Positions 34,288 to 43,901 of a DNA stretch of 64,000 nucleotides are shown here, piece by piece. This stretch comes from an uncultured Granulosicoccus sp. Lineage in GTDB: Bacteria > Pseudomonadota > Gammaproteobacteria > Granulosicoccales > Granulosicoccaceae. Under the pieces are notes generated by a model. It was given only the letters and a program-made list of their open reading frames with translations, had not been told where the DNA came from and made no database searches. The stretch spans positions 186,001-250,000 of the forward strand of contig CANMQI010000006.1 in the NCBI GenBank assembly GCA_947499955.1, given 5' to 3'. The stretch's first letter is position 1, and the number at the start of each line of letters is the position of its first letter. The position numbers were made by a program, and so were the translations under genes.

Positions 34288-36216
34288 TCAGGCAGCTTCC
34301 TGATCATCGCAGCCCAGACTGGCTGCAAACAGATCCAGTAATGCACGCTCGGCCCTGGCCACATAACCGTCATGTTGAACGATCTCCAGACAGTGTTGTA
34401 CGAAGGCCTGTCTGATGGGTTTCGGCTGCACGTACAGCGTCTGGAACGCCGCTTCAAGCTCATCGATGATGCCGCCTTCACGCGCTGTTCGGCGCGGGTA
34501 GCGTGTCTGTGTATAGCACTTGAGAACACGCTCGAATTCCGCATCCAGTACTGCCGGTGATGCGCCCGAGCTCTCCACCATGAGCGACAACAACAGGGCA
34601 AACTCGCTGCCCATGGCATCAAACGACTTGACCCGTCGTGCATCAGCCAATGGCGCATGCTCTCCTGCGATGGTCTCCAGCACTGGAAAATCCACTTCCA
34701 GCTTGCGTCGGACAAGCTGCAAGGTGGCGTAATTCATCAAGGTGCATTCACCGGTGTCATTCAACACGTTTTCCAGCTTCAACAGGATTTTCTGTCGGTT
34801 GACGCTCTGGACCTTGCTGACAAGGACAGAGGTGACGTGCTCTACCAGTCCGAGTTGGTCATTACGCAGTTCATCCGGTATCAACTCCGTGACGCCCTTG
34901 ACCTTCAGCATGAACCGCTCATTGAATGCCTTTGTCAGAGCATCGAAATATATCTGTCGCCGGTTCAGGTCCGTATGGGCAAACAGCGCGCACAAGGCGG
35001 CCAGACAACTGCTTTCATCGGGTAGCAACAACAATATGCGATCCGACAGAGCACCGGCCCCGACATCGCGAGCAATGACCCGCTTGTCCCCCGGAGATCG
35101 CTTCGAGCCGCCTCTGATCGGAGACACACTGGCACCCGAATGTACCAGGTGCGCAGCCGCACCGATCGAAGAACCCTGCACCTGTTCTGCCGCCGCCGCA
35201 TTCTGCTGCGCCTCCCGATTCTTCAGTTTGCGACGCTTGACATCAAAATGCGGTTCGATCGCATCGATACGCAACTGAATATCGGGATGACTGGCAAACA
35301 GTCGCTTGTACCACGGTGGCTTGCGACCGGACTGGAAACACAGATGCACCAGTTCCTGCGCATGCAGACCATGCAGCAAGGGTTCATGGTCATGATGTCG
35401 AACCACATCCAGCGCCATTGCCATGGCTATCGGGTTGCGCGTGAATTGAACGGCGCTGGCATCTGCCAGATACTCTCGCTGCCTGGAGAATGCGCAGCGG
35501 ATCAGCTGTCCGGCAAGGACCCCGACACTGCCCAGCCCGCGCAGGAGGTAACCCACCACTACGCCAGGGTGAAACGAGACAGGCTCTTCACGCGACAGGG
35601 AGGCATCCCCGATCAGCATACGCCCCACCTCATCGATGGCCATCAGTCCGCCCAGCGCAATCAGCAGACGCATGTTCAGAGGCAGATCCCCGTTGGCGAT
35701 GTGTCCGAACTCATGCGCAATCACGGCTTGCAGCTCAGCACGCTCGAAGGCATCCAGAGCCCCTTGGGTCAGCACCAGGACATAACGCCCCTCCTCTGCC
35801 CCGAGCACCATGGCATTGATACTGCTTTCGTTGCGCAACACGAATACATCAGGCTTCGGAGTGCTTGATGCGATGGCTATTTCCGCCACCACGTTCAGCA
35901 GGCGCTGCTCCCGATCGAAGCGCGACCGGTCCGATGCCCTCACGGCCCCGAAGCGTCGGGCCAGCACGGCGCCACCACCTCTGACATCGAGGTAGCGAAA
36001 GAAACCACCGGCAAACATGGTCAACCAGACAAGAGCGATCAATCCAAGAGCCGGTCCCGAAGGCTGCACCAGACTGCTGTTTTCTCCCAGAAGCATCGAC
36101 AGTCCGACCACCACGACATGAATCAGGCAGCCCATGAACAGCATGGCGACCAGGAAACACACAAGCAGCATGACCGACTGCCGACGCCGGGCGATCTGTT
36201 GATCGAAGAAGTTCAT
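34288..36216 (-). CDS. M48-family membrane metalloprotease
   Basis: The 642-residue protein has two N-terminal membrane helices (about 15-45 and 55-75), an M48 zinc protease domain with HEFGH at 168-172 and a downstream metal-binding Glu in REYLADA, and further membrane segments between them. The C-terminal 300 residues form a soluble helical region not found in HtpX (about 290 residues). LemA-family genes often accompany such M48 proteases. It starts 41 bp after lemA on the same strand. The role is likely membrane protein quality control; substrates are unknown. Confidence 0.88.
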   Translation of the reverse strand: MNFFDQQIARRRQSVMLLVCFLVAMLFMGCLIHVVVVGLSMLLGENSSLVQPSGPALGLIALVWLTMFAGGFFRYLDVRGGGAVLARRFGAVRASDRSRFDREQRLLNVVAEIAIASSTPKPDVFVLRNESSINAMVLGAEEGRYVLVLTQGALDAFERAELQAVIAHEFGHIANGDLPLNMRLLIALGGLMAIDEVGRMLIGDASLSREEPVSFHPGVVVGYLLRGLGSVGVLAGQLIRCAFSRQREYLADASAVQFTRNPIAMAMALDVVRHHDHEPLLHGLHAQELVHLCFQSGRKPPWYKRLFASHPDIQLRIDAIEPHFDVKRRKLKNREAQQNAAAAEQVQGSSIGAAAHLVHSGASVSPIRGGSKRSPGDKRVIARDVGAGALSDRILLLLPDESSCLAALCALFAHTDLNRRQIYFDALTKAFNERFMLKVKGVTELIPDELRNDQLGLVEHVTSVLVSKVQSVNRQKILLKLENVLNDTGECTLMNYATLQLVRRKLEVDFPVLETIAGEHAPLADARRVKSFDAMGSEFALLLSLMVESSGASPAVLDAEFERVLKCYTQTRYPRRTAREGGIIDELEAAFQTLYVQPKPIRQAFVQHCLEIVQHDGYVARAERALLDLFAASLGCDDQEAA

Positions 36217-36257
36217 GTATCCGTGTGCTCAGGCAGCATCACTGCGGCAAGGGTCAA

Positions 36258-36842
36258 TCAGGCGAATGACACTTTGACCGCCTGCTGCATGGCAGGCTCT
36301 GCAATTTCAAACAGATCCGCCTCCTTGAACGAGAATGCGGTGGCAATCAGCACAGCTGGAAACTGCTCCCGGGCCGTGTTGTACTGCATGACAGAATCAC
36401 TGTAGGCCTGTCGAGCGAAAGCCACGCGATTCTCGGTGGAGGTCAACTCCTCCTGCAGGGCCAGCATCTGGGTATCAGCCTTGAGCTCCGGATAATTTTC
36501 CATCACCAGGTTCAGGCGTCCCATGGCATTACTGAGTCTGCCTTCAGCAGCAGCCAGCGCACCGACCAGACCGGCATCAGCGGGATCGGCAGATGCCGCC
36601 TCGCAACTTTTCGATGCCGTGTTGCGGGCTTCGGTGACGGCGCTCAGCGTGTCACTCTCATGTTTCATGTAGGCCTTGGCCGTCTCCACCAGATTGGGAA
36701 TCAGTTCATAGCGTCGCTGCAACTGCACATCGATTTGCGAAAACCCGTTGAGAAAGCGGTTTTTCAGTGTAACGAGGCGATTGTAGAAATAGATGGCTGC
36801 GACAATGACGATTACCGCAATGGTCAGACTGAGCGTACTCAT
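36258..36842 (-). CDS. lemA: LemA-family membrane protein
   Basis: A 194-residue protein with an N-terminal helix anchor (LTIAVIVIVAAIYFYNRLV) and the LemA helical bundle: NRFLNGFSQIDVQLQRR and LIPNLVETAKAYMKHE, then an ENYPELKAD motif. LemA proteins are often next to M48 proteases or TPM-domain proteins and are thought to help present or organise membrane substrates; their exact function is not known. ATG at 36842 has GGAG upstream; the frame is open further upstream. The M48 gene follows at 41 bp. Confidence 0.92.
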   Translation of the reverse strand: MSTLSLTIAVIVIVAAIYFYNRLVTLKNRFLNGFSQIDVQLQRRYELIPNLVETAKAYMKHESDTLSAVTEARNTASKSCEAASADPADAGLVGALAAAEGRLSNAMGRLNLVMENYPELKADTQMLALQEELTSTENRVAFARQAYSDSVMQYNTAREQFPAVLIATAFSFKEADLFEIAEPAMQQAVKVSFA

Positions 36843-36909
36843 TCGATGGAAGATCTCCGGTTTCCCTTTCGGAGATATCGGCCATGGCGTGCACGCCTTT
36901 ATCGATTGC

Positions 36910-37398
36910 TCAGGCAGAGCGCGCCAGTTCGAACTGATCGAGATTTTCACCGGTCAATCGATAGGCCTTGCCAAAGCCCACGACCAGTTGGCCGCGCTGT
37001 GGGATCAGCCTGAACAGAACAAAATCGGGCAACTGGCGCAGCAGACCGATCATCTTGCCATGGCGCTGTTCGAATCTATCCAGCAGGACATCATAGTCGT
37101 CCGATTCTCTGGCGACGATTTCTGCCTGACACTGATAGCTGACACGGCTTCGAGCAAAGATCTGCGAGGAACTGGATTCATCACTGATGATCATGACCGA
37201 CGCACGGCCATTGGCCAGCAAGTCGCGGGTATGCAAGGCCAGCTGACTGACAAAGATGATCACCTGATTACCCTCCATCAGAAAGGGTGTATAGCCTGAG
37301 TGGGGTTCCCCATCCTCACCCACCGTAGCCAGTTGCACGCTCTGCATGCTGGTCTGCAGCTCGACAAGCGCAGCGGCCGCCTTCTGTTCATCGCTCAT
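36910..37398 (-). CDS. Pyridoxamine 5'-phosphate oxidase-fold (HugZ-like) protein
   Basis: A 162-residue split-barrel FMN-binding-like protein. The segments SVQLATVGEDGEPHSGYTPFL, IIFVSQLALHTRDLLANGRASVMI and DFVLFRLIPQRGQLVVGFGKAYRL follow the HugZ/HutZ haem-utilisation family and related PNPOx-fold proteins. The C-terminal haem-ligand region of true HugZ is not evident, and no haem transport genes are nearby, so haem handling is only a possibility. ATG at 37398 gives the family N-terminus. It lies 67 bp upstream of lemA on the same strand and may share its transcript. Confidence 0.8.
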   Translation of the reverse strand: MSDEQKAAAALVELQTSMQSVQLATVGEDGEPHSGYTPFLMEGNQVIIFVSQLALHTRDLLANGRASVMIISDESSSSQIFARSRVSYQCQAEIVARESDDYDVLLDRFEQRHGKMIGLLRQLPDFVLFRLIPQRGQLVVGFGKAYRLTGENLDQFELARSA

Positions 37399-37458
37399 GA
37401 TCGGTTTTTCCAGGTCGTTCAGCTGAAATGGAGTCAAAACTATGATAAACCACAGCCC

Positions 37459-37878
37459 ATGAACATACGATCCTTCGAACCTCGCGATACCGAGGCCGTC
37501 ATCGCCCTCTGGCAAGCCTGCGACCTGACCCGTCCCTGGAACAATCCGTCTCTGGACATTCAGCGCAAATGTGCCGTGAAGGATGAGCTCTTTCTGGTCT
37601 GTGAGGACGAGGGTGAGATCACGGGATCGGTGATGGCTGGTTACGAAGGTCATCGCGGCTGGATCAACTATCTCGCCGTAGCGCCTCACTCACGCAAGAG
37701 CGGCATGGGCAGACAGCTCATGAGGGAGGTGGAAAGGCGACTACTGGCGCTGGATTGTCCCAAGATCAACCTGCAGGTGCGTCATGGCAACGACGAAGTG
37801 ATCGCCTTCTATGAAGCCATCGGCTTCAGTGACGACCAATGCATCAGCATGGGCAAGCGACTGATTCCCGACAATTGA
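37459..37878 (+). CDS. ypeA: GNAT acetyltransferase (YpeA-like)
   Basis: A 139-residue GNAT protein. It follows E. coli YpeA closely: an early TEAVIALWQACDLTRPWNNP segment, VMAGYEGHRGWINYLAV, the acetyl-CoA P-loop-like SRKSGMGRQLM and a final LGKRL-type MGKRLIPD. The acceptor substrate of YpeA is not known. ATG at 37459 gives the expected family N-terminus; the frame is open upstream. Its 5' end lies 60 bp from the divergent HugZ-like gene. Confidence 0.88.
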   Translation: MNIRSFEPRDTEAVIALWQACDLTRPWNNPSLDIQRKCAVKDELFLVCEDEGEITGSVMAGYEGHRGWINYLAVAPHSRKSGMGRQLMREVERRLLALDCPKINLQVRHGNDEVIAFYEAIGFSDDQCISMGKRLIPDN

Positions 37879-37945
37879 AAGCCCGCCTGGCAACGCCATC
37901 GAGGCGCACGCGAGAGCACACCGTCGTCAGCTCGCCTTGTCGGAC

Positions 37946-37973
37946 GGGCGCACTCAGACTGTGAGTATCGCCC
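37946..37973. terminator. Hairpin between GNAT and Ubi hydroxylase genes
   Basis: GGGCG-ca-CTCA-gactg-TGAG-tat-CGCCC forms a two-part stem, followed by AAGTTTGCC. It lies between the convergent genes and may end either transcript. Confidence 0.4.
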
Positions 37974-37992
37974 AAGTTTGCCGATCGCCCCA

Positions 37993-39249
37993 CTAGCGTA
38001 GTTGCCGCGCCAGAGCCGGTAGATCCCCGGCGGTGCCCATGGCGTAGCGCATGACCAGTGATTTCAGTGGACCTGCCCTGTCAGCCACATTCAAGGCGGT
38101 CGAACGCAGACTGCGAACACCCACCGGCTGCGGTTTGAAGGCATGGTAGAAACCGTCGAGAATGGAAATCATCATGGTGTTCTCGCCTCGACGCCAGCGC
38201 TCGTAACGACGCAACAGTCGGCGCTGACCCGGGTCCTGCCGACTCGTGACACCGTCGAGAATCACTTCGGCCAGAGCGGCTGCATCGAGCATGCCCAGAT
38301 TGACGCCCTGACCGGCGAGCGGATGAACCGTATGCGCCGCGTCACCGACAAGCGCCACGCGCTCTGCCACATAATGATGCGCATGAGCCTTGACAATGGG
38401 AAAGCTGCCACGCTCCAATACTTTCTCGATACCGCCCAACTCGGCAGGAAACGCTGACTGCAAGGCCTCGATGAAGTCCTCGTCATTCATGGCCTTGAGC
38501 TGCGCCACGTGTTCTTCGTCGTGATACCACACCAATGAGGCCCGATGACCACACAGGGGCAGCATGGCCTCCGGCCCCGTGGGCTGAAACCGCTGCCAGG
38601 TGATGTCCTGCTGATCCAGTTGTGTCTGAACGGTGGCCACCAGAGCATGATGCGGGTAACTTGAACGTTCCAGTTCGATACCGGCCAGCTCTCTGACCGT
38701 GGAGCGCGCGCCATCGGCACCGACCAGCAAGCGAGTGCTGACAGATGCCCGGCCGTCACTCAGCTCACAGATCACCCAATCCCCGTCCAGATGATAAGCA
38801 ACCAGACTGGCTGGACAGAGATAGTCGACCGAATCGGCGGCCTTGATGGTGTCCAGCAAAGCCAGCTGCAACACCCGGTTTTCGACAATATGCCCCAGTT
38901 CAGGTGCGCCGATATCGCTTGCCCGGAAGTGCGTGCTGCCATCAGCCTCACCATCCCAGACTCGCATCTGTCGAAACGGGCAGGCCCGACGGTCGAGAAT
39001 ACCCTGCCAGGCCCCGACATTCTCCAACATGCGCTGAGTGGCGATACTCAGCGCTGACACACGAACATCGTAAGGTGGCTGTGTGCCGGGAACAAAGGGC
39101 TCGGGTTCCTGGTGCTCGAGCACGGCAATTCTCAGAGAGCTGCCACTGGCCAGCGCCGCGGCGAGCATGCTGCCGACCATACCGCCACCGACGATCAGCA
39201 CATCGTAGTCGACATCAGCGTTTGCAGATGAATCTGAATGCGAAGTCAT
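37993..39249 (-). CDS. FAD-dependent ubiquinone-type hydroxylase (UbiH/UbiF/VisC family)
   Basis: A 418-residue flavoprotein monooxygenase that probably hydroxylates a ring position in ubiquinone synthesis. Motifs: IVGGGMVGSMLA (FAD, about 14-25), VGADGARSTVRE (DG motif), and VALVGDAAHTVHPLAGQGVNLGMLD (GD motif and UbiH signature). The family has several paralogues (UbiH, UbiI, UbiF) acting at different ring carbons, and sequence alone does not tell which this is. ATG at 39249 has GAGG upstream. It lies 163 bp after the Nma111-like protease gene on the same strand. Confidence 0.85.
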   Translation of the reverse strand: MTSHSDSSANADVDYDVLIVGGGMVGSMLAAALASGSSLRIAVLEHQEPEPFVPGTQPPYDVRVSALSIATQRMLENVGAWQGILDRRACPFRQMRVWDGEADGSTHFRASDIGAPELGHIVENRVLQLALLDTIKAADSVDYLCPASLVAYHLDGDWVICELSDGRASVSTRLLVGADGARSTVRELAGIELERSSYPHHALVATVQTQLDQQDITWQRFQPTGPEAMLPLCGHRASLVWYHDEEHVAQLKAMNDEDFIEALQSAFPAELGGIEKVLERGSFPIVKAHAHHYVAERVALVGDAAHTVHPLAGQGVNLGMLDAAALAEVILDGVTSRQDPGQRRLLRRYERWRRGENTMMISILDGFYHAFKPQPVGVRSLRSTALNVADRAGPLKSLVMRYAMGTAGDLPALARQLR

Positions 39250-39412
39250 GCCCTGTGGCCTCAAGTATCAAAAAACCGGAATACTGGCGAAAATACAGCC
39301 ATCGCCCTGAGCTCAATGATACGTAATCTGAAGTGATCCGGGCCAATGCATCGATAAATCCGGACTGTTGGCACATAGCCGAGCGAGCAGGCGCATGGCG
39401 GCAGACAAATGC

Positions 39413-42277
39413 TCAGTGCGTGTAATCGATACGCTTCCAGCCTTCACTGAGACGCCTGACTTCAAACGTCGGCCAGAAATTGTATTCCGGTTGCACTGTC
39501 ACGATCTGTTTGCGACCACTCATCGATATCACCGTGAGACGGGTCACCTGATCCTGCTGGCGTTGCGAAACCAATGCCAGCAGATCATCCAGATCTTCCA
39601 CAGGCTCACCATCGATGGCCACCACGAAACGGTTGCGATACAGACCATCCCAGAGAGCTGGCGAGCCATCTTCGGTATCGGCGATATAGACGCCGGGAAA
39701 ATCGACTGCCTTCTGAAAGGCAATATCGGAGAACGGATCTTCGAAGGTTGCACCCGCCCAACTGACAATGCGCTGGGTGCCCAAGGCATCCAGCTTCGAC
39801 GGCTGCAGCGTCACATCGACAACTGTCGACGAGCGCAGTACGGTCAGCACGAGCTCCTCCTGCTGGGACAGCATTTCTGCGCTCAAGAGATCGGAGACCA
39901 GTTCCTGATCGATCGCCAGAATGACATCGCCTGACGCAAGCTTCTGCTCGGCATCGGTACCCGGTACCACCTGCTCGATGTGCAGAACCCGACGTTTTTC
40001 AGCGGGCAGGCGGTTGAATCTCAGGAGCCAGTCATCCGGCAGGCCGTATTGTCGCGCCAGAGCCAGCGGTTTGTACGAGAGACTCACATCCAGCGAGTGA
40101 TAGGGTTCGCTGGAGCGGTACATGCGCATCGCCTCCAGAATGACCGCCGATGGCATGGCCCATTCACGCTGCCGTATCTTGCGTTCTTCCTCATAGGCAA
40201 AGCTCATGTACACCGCATGCACATCCCCCTTCTCATCCACCAGAGGCCCGCCCAGCGAGGGAGGAACATTGGGAACGCCGTAGACGTCCATGGCTGCCTG
40301 CTGGAAACGCGGCAATCCAGGTGCACCGAACCCGATGGTCAGATGGCTCAAGTCATCCACTTCGTGGCGCCGGAACGTGCCATCTGCGCGATAGCCGACC
40401 ATGGTCAGTTCAGCAGGTAATGCCGTCTGTGCATCACTGAGTTGCAGCGCTTCGAAATCGGCGCCGCTCAGTAGTGATGCATCGTACTGCAGCAGTGCCA
40501 CATTCTGCCGAGGATGCAGGAACACCACCTTGCCCGGCACCTCCAGTGACCCGAAGAAGGTCAGGTCCACCTCACCCAGGCCAACCGGCACCGTATTACG
40601 ATCAACGGCCACCAGGCCTTCCACCTTGTCTATCACGATACCAACACCCTTGTAGTGTCGGGCATAGACGTTGTCGGAGGCATAGGGAATGGCGAAATCC
40701 ACCAGCACCATCGCGGGGGCCACCTTGTCCAACAGCGCATCGTCATACCGCGGTACATTGACCAGCGACTCAGCAAAATCGCTTCGGGTCTCTGGCAGCG
40801 TTATCTTGTCGCAATTCCAGAAGCGGGCATCATCCACACGCGTGCAGGACCGGTTGCCGAACCAGCGTCCGTCAAGGTCGAACTGCGTCAGATTCGTATT
40901 GAACTCTCGCCCGGGCACGATGTAACGCATCCTTTTCCTGGCCTTGTCCGCCGAAGCCTCCAGAGCAGCGATGAAGTCATCGATATGGCGTATCGGCATG
41001 CCTTCTACTTCGATGATCAGCGCACTTTGCGGCACATTGGCTGCCGCAAACACATAGCCGGGTTGCATGATGACCACGCCTTCCTGTTTGCGATTCATTG
41101 CCCGTGCGTGCTGGATGGACATGTTCTGCAGTATGGAATCGCCCAGCTCCAGGAAGCTGTCAGGCGCCAGTGCATTGAGGTCGGCGACCTGGATATCGAT
41201 ACGCATGGCCGCCCCTTGCCGAATCAGCTCGACGGGCAAGGTCTGACCAATGGATGCATCCAGCATGGCCTCGAGAGAGACGTAATCGGACATCAGCTCG
41301 TCGGCGATGGAGACCAGAATGTCGCCAGGCTCCAGCAGACCATCGGCTACCCCACCGGGAATCACCTGGCCGACCGTGATCATGCCGGTTGTGGCGTAGT
41401 GGCTTGCCCGTACGGTGGCCTCTGTCTGTTCGTCCAGGCCAAGGCGTCTCAAGTCCCTGAAGGGCTGGTGATTGAACAACGTCTGAAAGCCGCCCCTGTC
41501 GATGTCCTCGTCTGCCTGCAGCTTCTGCAGTGCATGAAGAATGCGTGGCAGTGGCAGAAAGAAACTGCTGGCCGTTCGGGTATTGGCAGCGGCATTCAAC
41601 GCAACCACGTCCCCGTCGAAATCGATGACGGGTGAACCGGAACTACCGCCTGAAGTCCCGGACGCCGCCTGCAGATAGAAGGTATTGAAGTCGTTATAGC
41701 CGTAGCGCCCGTAGGTAGGTACTTCGCGGTCAAGCCGTGCGATGGTACCTGGCAGGATGGACAACTGCTCCCCGCCATCACTGCCGATAACCCGGATATT
41801 CATGCCGGTGCTGACCTTGTCGGGCCGCAGACTCAATGACTGCGGTTGCGAATACTGCAGATCCTGCGGATCGTAGCGAATGAAGCCGAAGTCATGGACA
41901 GGGTCCCGGTACAACGGCACGGCATCCACGCGTTCCTGATTCTGGAAGGTGGCTGAAATGCGGATGGGACCGGAGCCCACAACATGCCGGTTGGTCAGAA
42001 TGATACCGCGTTCGGCATCAACGACAAATCCGGTTGCAGTGCTGCCTCCCTGCTCCGAGTCGTCGAAATTTCGCAATTGGGACAGTTGTAGCGAGACCAC
42101 GGAGTTTGCGGCCTGAGAGACTGTGCGAGCCCAGCTATCCTCCTCGGGTGCCGCCCTCGACAGGGCCGGATGCAAGCTGATGGCAAGCCCCAGCGTCAAA
42201 CCGGCCAACAACCGCCTCGAATCGAAACGTCGACGGATCTGTCCAGGGGCACAACAGGAACTCAGGCTATCTAACAC
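39413..42277 (-). CDS. Nma111-type tandem HtrA serine protease with PDZ domains
   Basis: The 954-residue protein has a signal peptide (LLAGLTLGLAISLHPALSRA) and two HtrA-like halves. The first is intact: TNRHVV (His98), VHDFGFI (Asp129) and GTSGGSSGSPV (Ser213), followed by PDZ domains (TVGQVIPGGVADGLLEPGDILVSI; another near QSALIIEVEGMP). The second protease half (from about residue 510) keeps the fold (VGIVIDKVEGLVAVDRNTV, HPRQNVALLQYD) but has no catalytic triad (VPPSLGGPLVDEKG replaces the Ser motif) and ends in two more PDZ-like domains. Two protease halves with the second degenerate, plus four PDZ, is the architecture of yeast Nma111, but here it is exported. GTG at 42277 is preferred (GGAG, 9 bases); an ATG at 42385 is possible. 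Confidence 0.88.
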   Translation of the reverse strand: MLDSLSSCCAPGQIRRRFDSRRLLAGLTLGLAISLHPALSRAAPEEDSWARTVSQAANSVVSLQLSQLRNFDDSEQGGSTATGFVVDAERGIILTNRHVVGSGPIRISATFQNQERVDAVPLYRDPVHDFGFIRYDPQDLQYSQPQSLSLRPDKVSTGMNIRVIGSDGGEQLSILPGTIARLDREVPTYGRYGYNDFNTFYLQAASGTSGGSSGSPVIDFDGDVVALNAAANTRTASSFFLPLPRILHALQKLQADEDIDRGGFQTLFNHQPFRDLRRLGLDEQTEATVRASHYATTGMITVGQVIPGGVADGLLEPGDILVSIADELMSDYVSLEAMLDASIGQTLPVELIRQGAAMRIDIQVADLNALAPDSFLELGDSILQNMSIQHARAMNRKQEGVVIMQPGYVFAAANVPQSALIIEVEGMPIRHIDDFIAALEASADKARKRMRYIVPGREFNTNLTQFDLDGRWFGNRSCTRVDDARFWNCDKITLPETRSDFAESLVNVPRYDDALLDKVAPAMVLVDFAIPYASDNVYARHYKGVGIVIDKVEGLVAVDRNTVPVGLGEVDLTFFGSLEVPGKVVFLHPRQNVALLQYDASLLSGADFEALQLSDAQTALPAELTMVGYRADGTFRRHEVDDLSHLTIGFGAPGLPRFQQAAMDVYGVPNVPPSLGGPLVDEKGDVHAVYMSFAYEEERKIRQREWAMPSAVILEAMRMYRSSEPYHSLDVSLSYKPLALARQYGLPDDWLLRFNRLPAEKRRVLHIEQVVPGTDAEQKLASGDVILAIDQELVSDLLSAEMLSQQEELVLTVLRSSTVVDVTLQPSKLDALGTQRIVSWAGATFEDPFSDIAFQKAVDFPGVYIADTEDGSPALWDGLYRNRFVVAIDGEPVEDLDDLLALVSQRQQDQVTRLTVISMSGRKQIVTVQPEYNFWPTFEVRRLSEGWKRIDYTH

Positions 42278-42421
42278 TGCATCTATCTCCAGTCTGGTAA
42301 TCAATGGTGCGCAACAACTGTTCCACATCCCTCGCCGTACAGAGCATAGGCGGTTTACTATAGGGCGCAGTCCACGAAGACGCATCCAGTTCGCACCCAG
42401 GCAACGCTACTACTGCATTCA

Positions 42422-43771
42422 ATGACCAATCAGACCCACGGAACCAATGAAGCCATCAACTGGTTTCGGGCCGCTTCGCCGTATATCAATGCTCATCGAG
42501 GCAAGACACTGGTACTGGCTCTGCCCGGCAGCACCCTGAATAGTGATCTCTTGCCGACGCTGACACATGATCTGACACTGCTGAGCCATATTGGTTTACG
42601 TCTTGTGCTGTGTTTCGGTATCCGTGATCAGGTGGATCACCAGTTGGCGCAGTCCCGAACGACCAGCCATATCGTGGATGGGCGCCGCGTCACGGACTCA
42701 CACGCCCTGTCGACGATCATCACCGCCACGGGACTGGCGCGTAATGATCTGGAAGCCCGCCTGTCCATGGGTTTGCCCAATACCCCCATGGCAGGTGCCC
42801 GCCTGGCAGTGACATCAGGTAATTTCGTCACCGCGCAACCCTTCGGCGTTCATGAAGGTATCGACTTCCAGCACACCGGCTCGGTGCGTGAAGTGCATCA
42901 CGACGCCATTCAGAGCCTGCTGGATGCAGGCCATCTGGTACTGCTGCCACCGCTGGGCTATTCGCTCACCGGGGAAGTGTTCAATGTGACGGTTACCGAA
43001 GTGGCTACCGCCGCGGCCATTGCGCTGCAAGCCGACAAACTGGCGTTTCTTGTCGATGCCCTGCCACGCGATCAGGATGACTCCATCCTGCGTCAGGCCA
43101 GTGCCAATCGAATCGAACGACTCTACGGCGCGGCCGGAGACTTTCACATGGCCAGTGAAGATGCAGCACCGGACCTGAGTCTCGAACAGATCCTGCCCAA
43201 CGCGGTGAAGGCCTGTCGTCAGGGAGTGGAACGGATACATCTCCTGCAGAATGACGATCCGAATGCCCTGCTCAGAGAGCTGTTTACACGTGATGGTAGC
43301 GGCACACTGATTACGGCCGAGCGCTGGGAACATATCAGGCCTGCCAGCATATCGGACGTAGGTGGCATCATTGAACTGATCACCCCACTGCAAGCCAGCG
43401 GCACTCTGGTCAGCCGCTCTCGCGAAGCCCTGGAACTGGATATCGATCGTTTCGTGGTCAGCGAGCGCGATGGCACCATCGTCGCCTGCGCCGCCCTGTA
43501 TCTGGAAGATGACTCATCAACCGCGGAGATCGCCTGCATTGCCACCCATCCCGACTACCGGGGACAAGGCCGGGCGGATCAGATGCTGACCCATCTGGAA
43601 GAGGAGGCGCGCAAACGCCAGTGTCGATACGCCAGAATTCTCAGCACCCACACCGGACACTGGTTCATCGCACGCGGCTACTCTGAAATGGCACTGGATG
43701 ACCTGCCCGCCAGTCGGCGCGCCAGCTACAACCAGGCGCGTAACTCGAAGATCTACCAGAAGTCACTGTAG
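42422..43771 (+). CDS. argA: N-acetylglutamate synthase ArgA
   Basis: ArgA acetylates glutamate, the first step of arginine synthesis. The 449-residue protein joins an amino-acid-kinase domain (about 1-290, arginine-sensing, with no phosphoryl-transfer role) to a GNAT domain (about 300-449; acetyl-CoA motif HPDYRGQGRADQML). It matches E. coli ArgA in length (443) and in segments such as DGRRVTDSHAL and VHHDAIQSLLDAG. It is divergent from the protease gene. Feedback inhibition by arginine is expected from the family. Confidence 0.96.
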   Translation: MTNQTHGTNEAINWFRAASPYINAHRGKTLVLALPGSTLNSDLLPTLTHDLTLLSHIGLRLVLCFGIRDQVDHQLAQSRTTSHIVDGRRVTDSHALSTIITATGLARNDLEARLSMGLPNTPMAGARLAVTSGNFVTAQPFGVHEGIDFQHTGSVREVHHDAIQSLLDAGHLVLLPPLGYSLTGEVFNVTVTEVATAAAIALQADKLAFLVDALPRDQDDSILRQASANRIERLYGAAGDFHMASEDAAPDLSLEQILPNAVKACRQGVERIHLLQNDDPNALLRELFTRDGSGTLITAERWEHIRPASISDVGGIIELITPLQASGTLVSRSREALELDIDRFVVSERDGTIVACAALYLEDDSSTAEIACIATHPDYRGQGRADQMLTHLEEEARKRQCRYARILSTHTGHWFIARGYSEMALDDLPASRRASYNQARNSKIYQKSL

Positions 43772-43852
43772 GCGCTGGCCCGGTTTCGTACTGCGCCACG
43801 GTGGGCAGGACGCGGTCGCGCGCGTGGGAAAAACCGCTGATGTCTTGTCGAC

Positions 43853-43878
43853 TGCGGCGAGGCGAGGCGAGGCGAGGC
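43853..43878. repeat. GGCGA pentanucleotide tandem repeat
   Basis: About five GGCGA units run between the convergent argA and Lon-N genes. They lead into the hairpin at 43872-43891. A short slippage-prone tract; no role is claimed. Confidence 0.8.
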
Positions 43879-43891
43879 ACTGTGGCCTCGC
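43872..43891. terminator. Hairpin between argA and the Lon-N gene
   Basis: GCGAGGC-actgtg-GCCTCGC forms a perfect 7-bp stem with a 6-base loop between the two convergent stops. No T run follows on either strand. Confidence 0.4.
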
Positions 43892-43901
43892 TACCGGATG
43901 A

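Noticed and set aside
40655..41635. 326-codon plus-strand frame opposite the Nma111-like gene
   Set aside because: Antisense to a gene with clear catalytic motifs; its own translation shows no domain.
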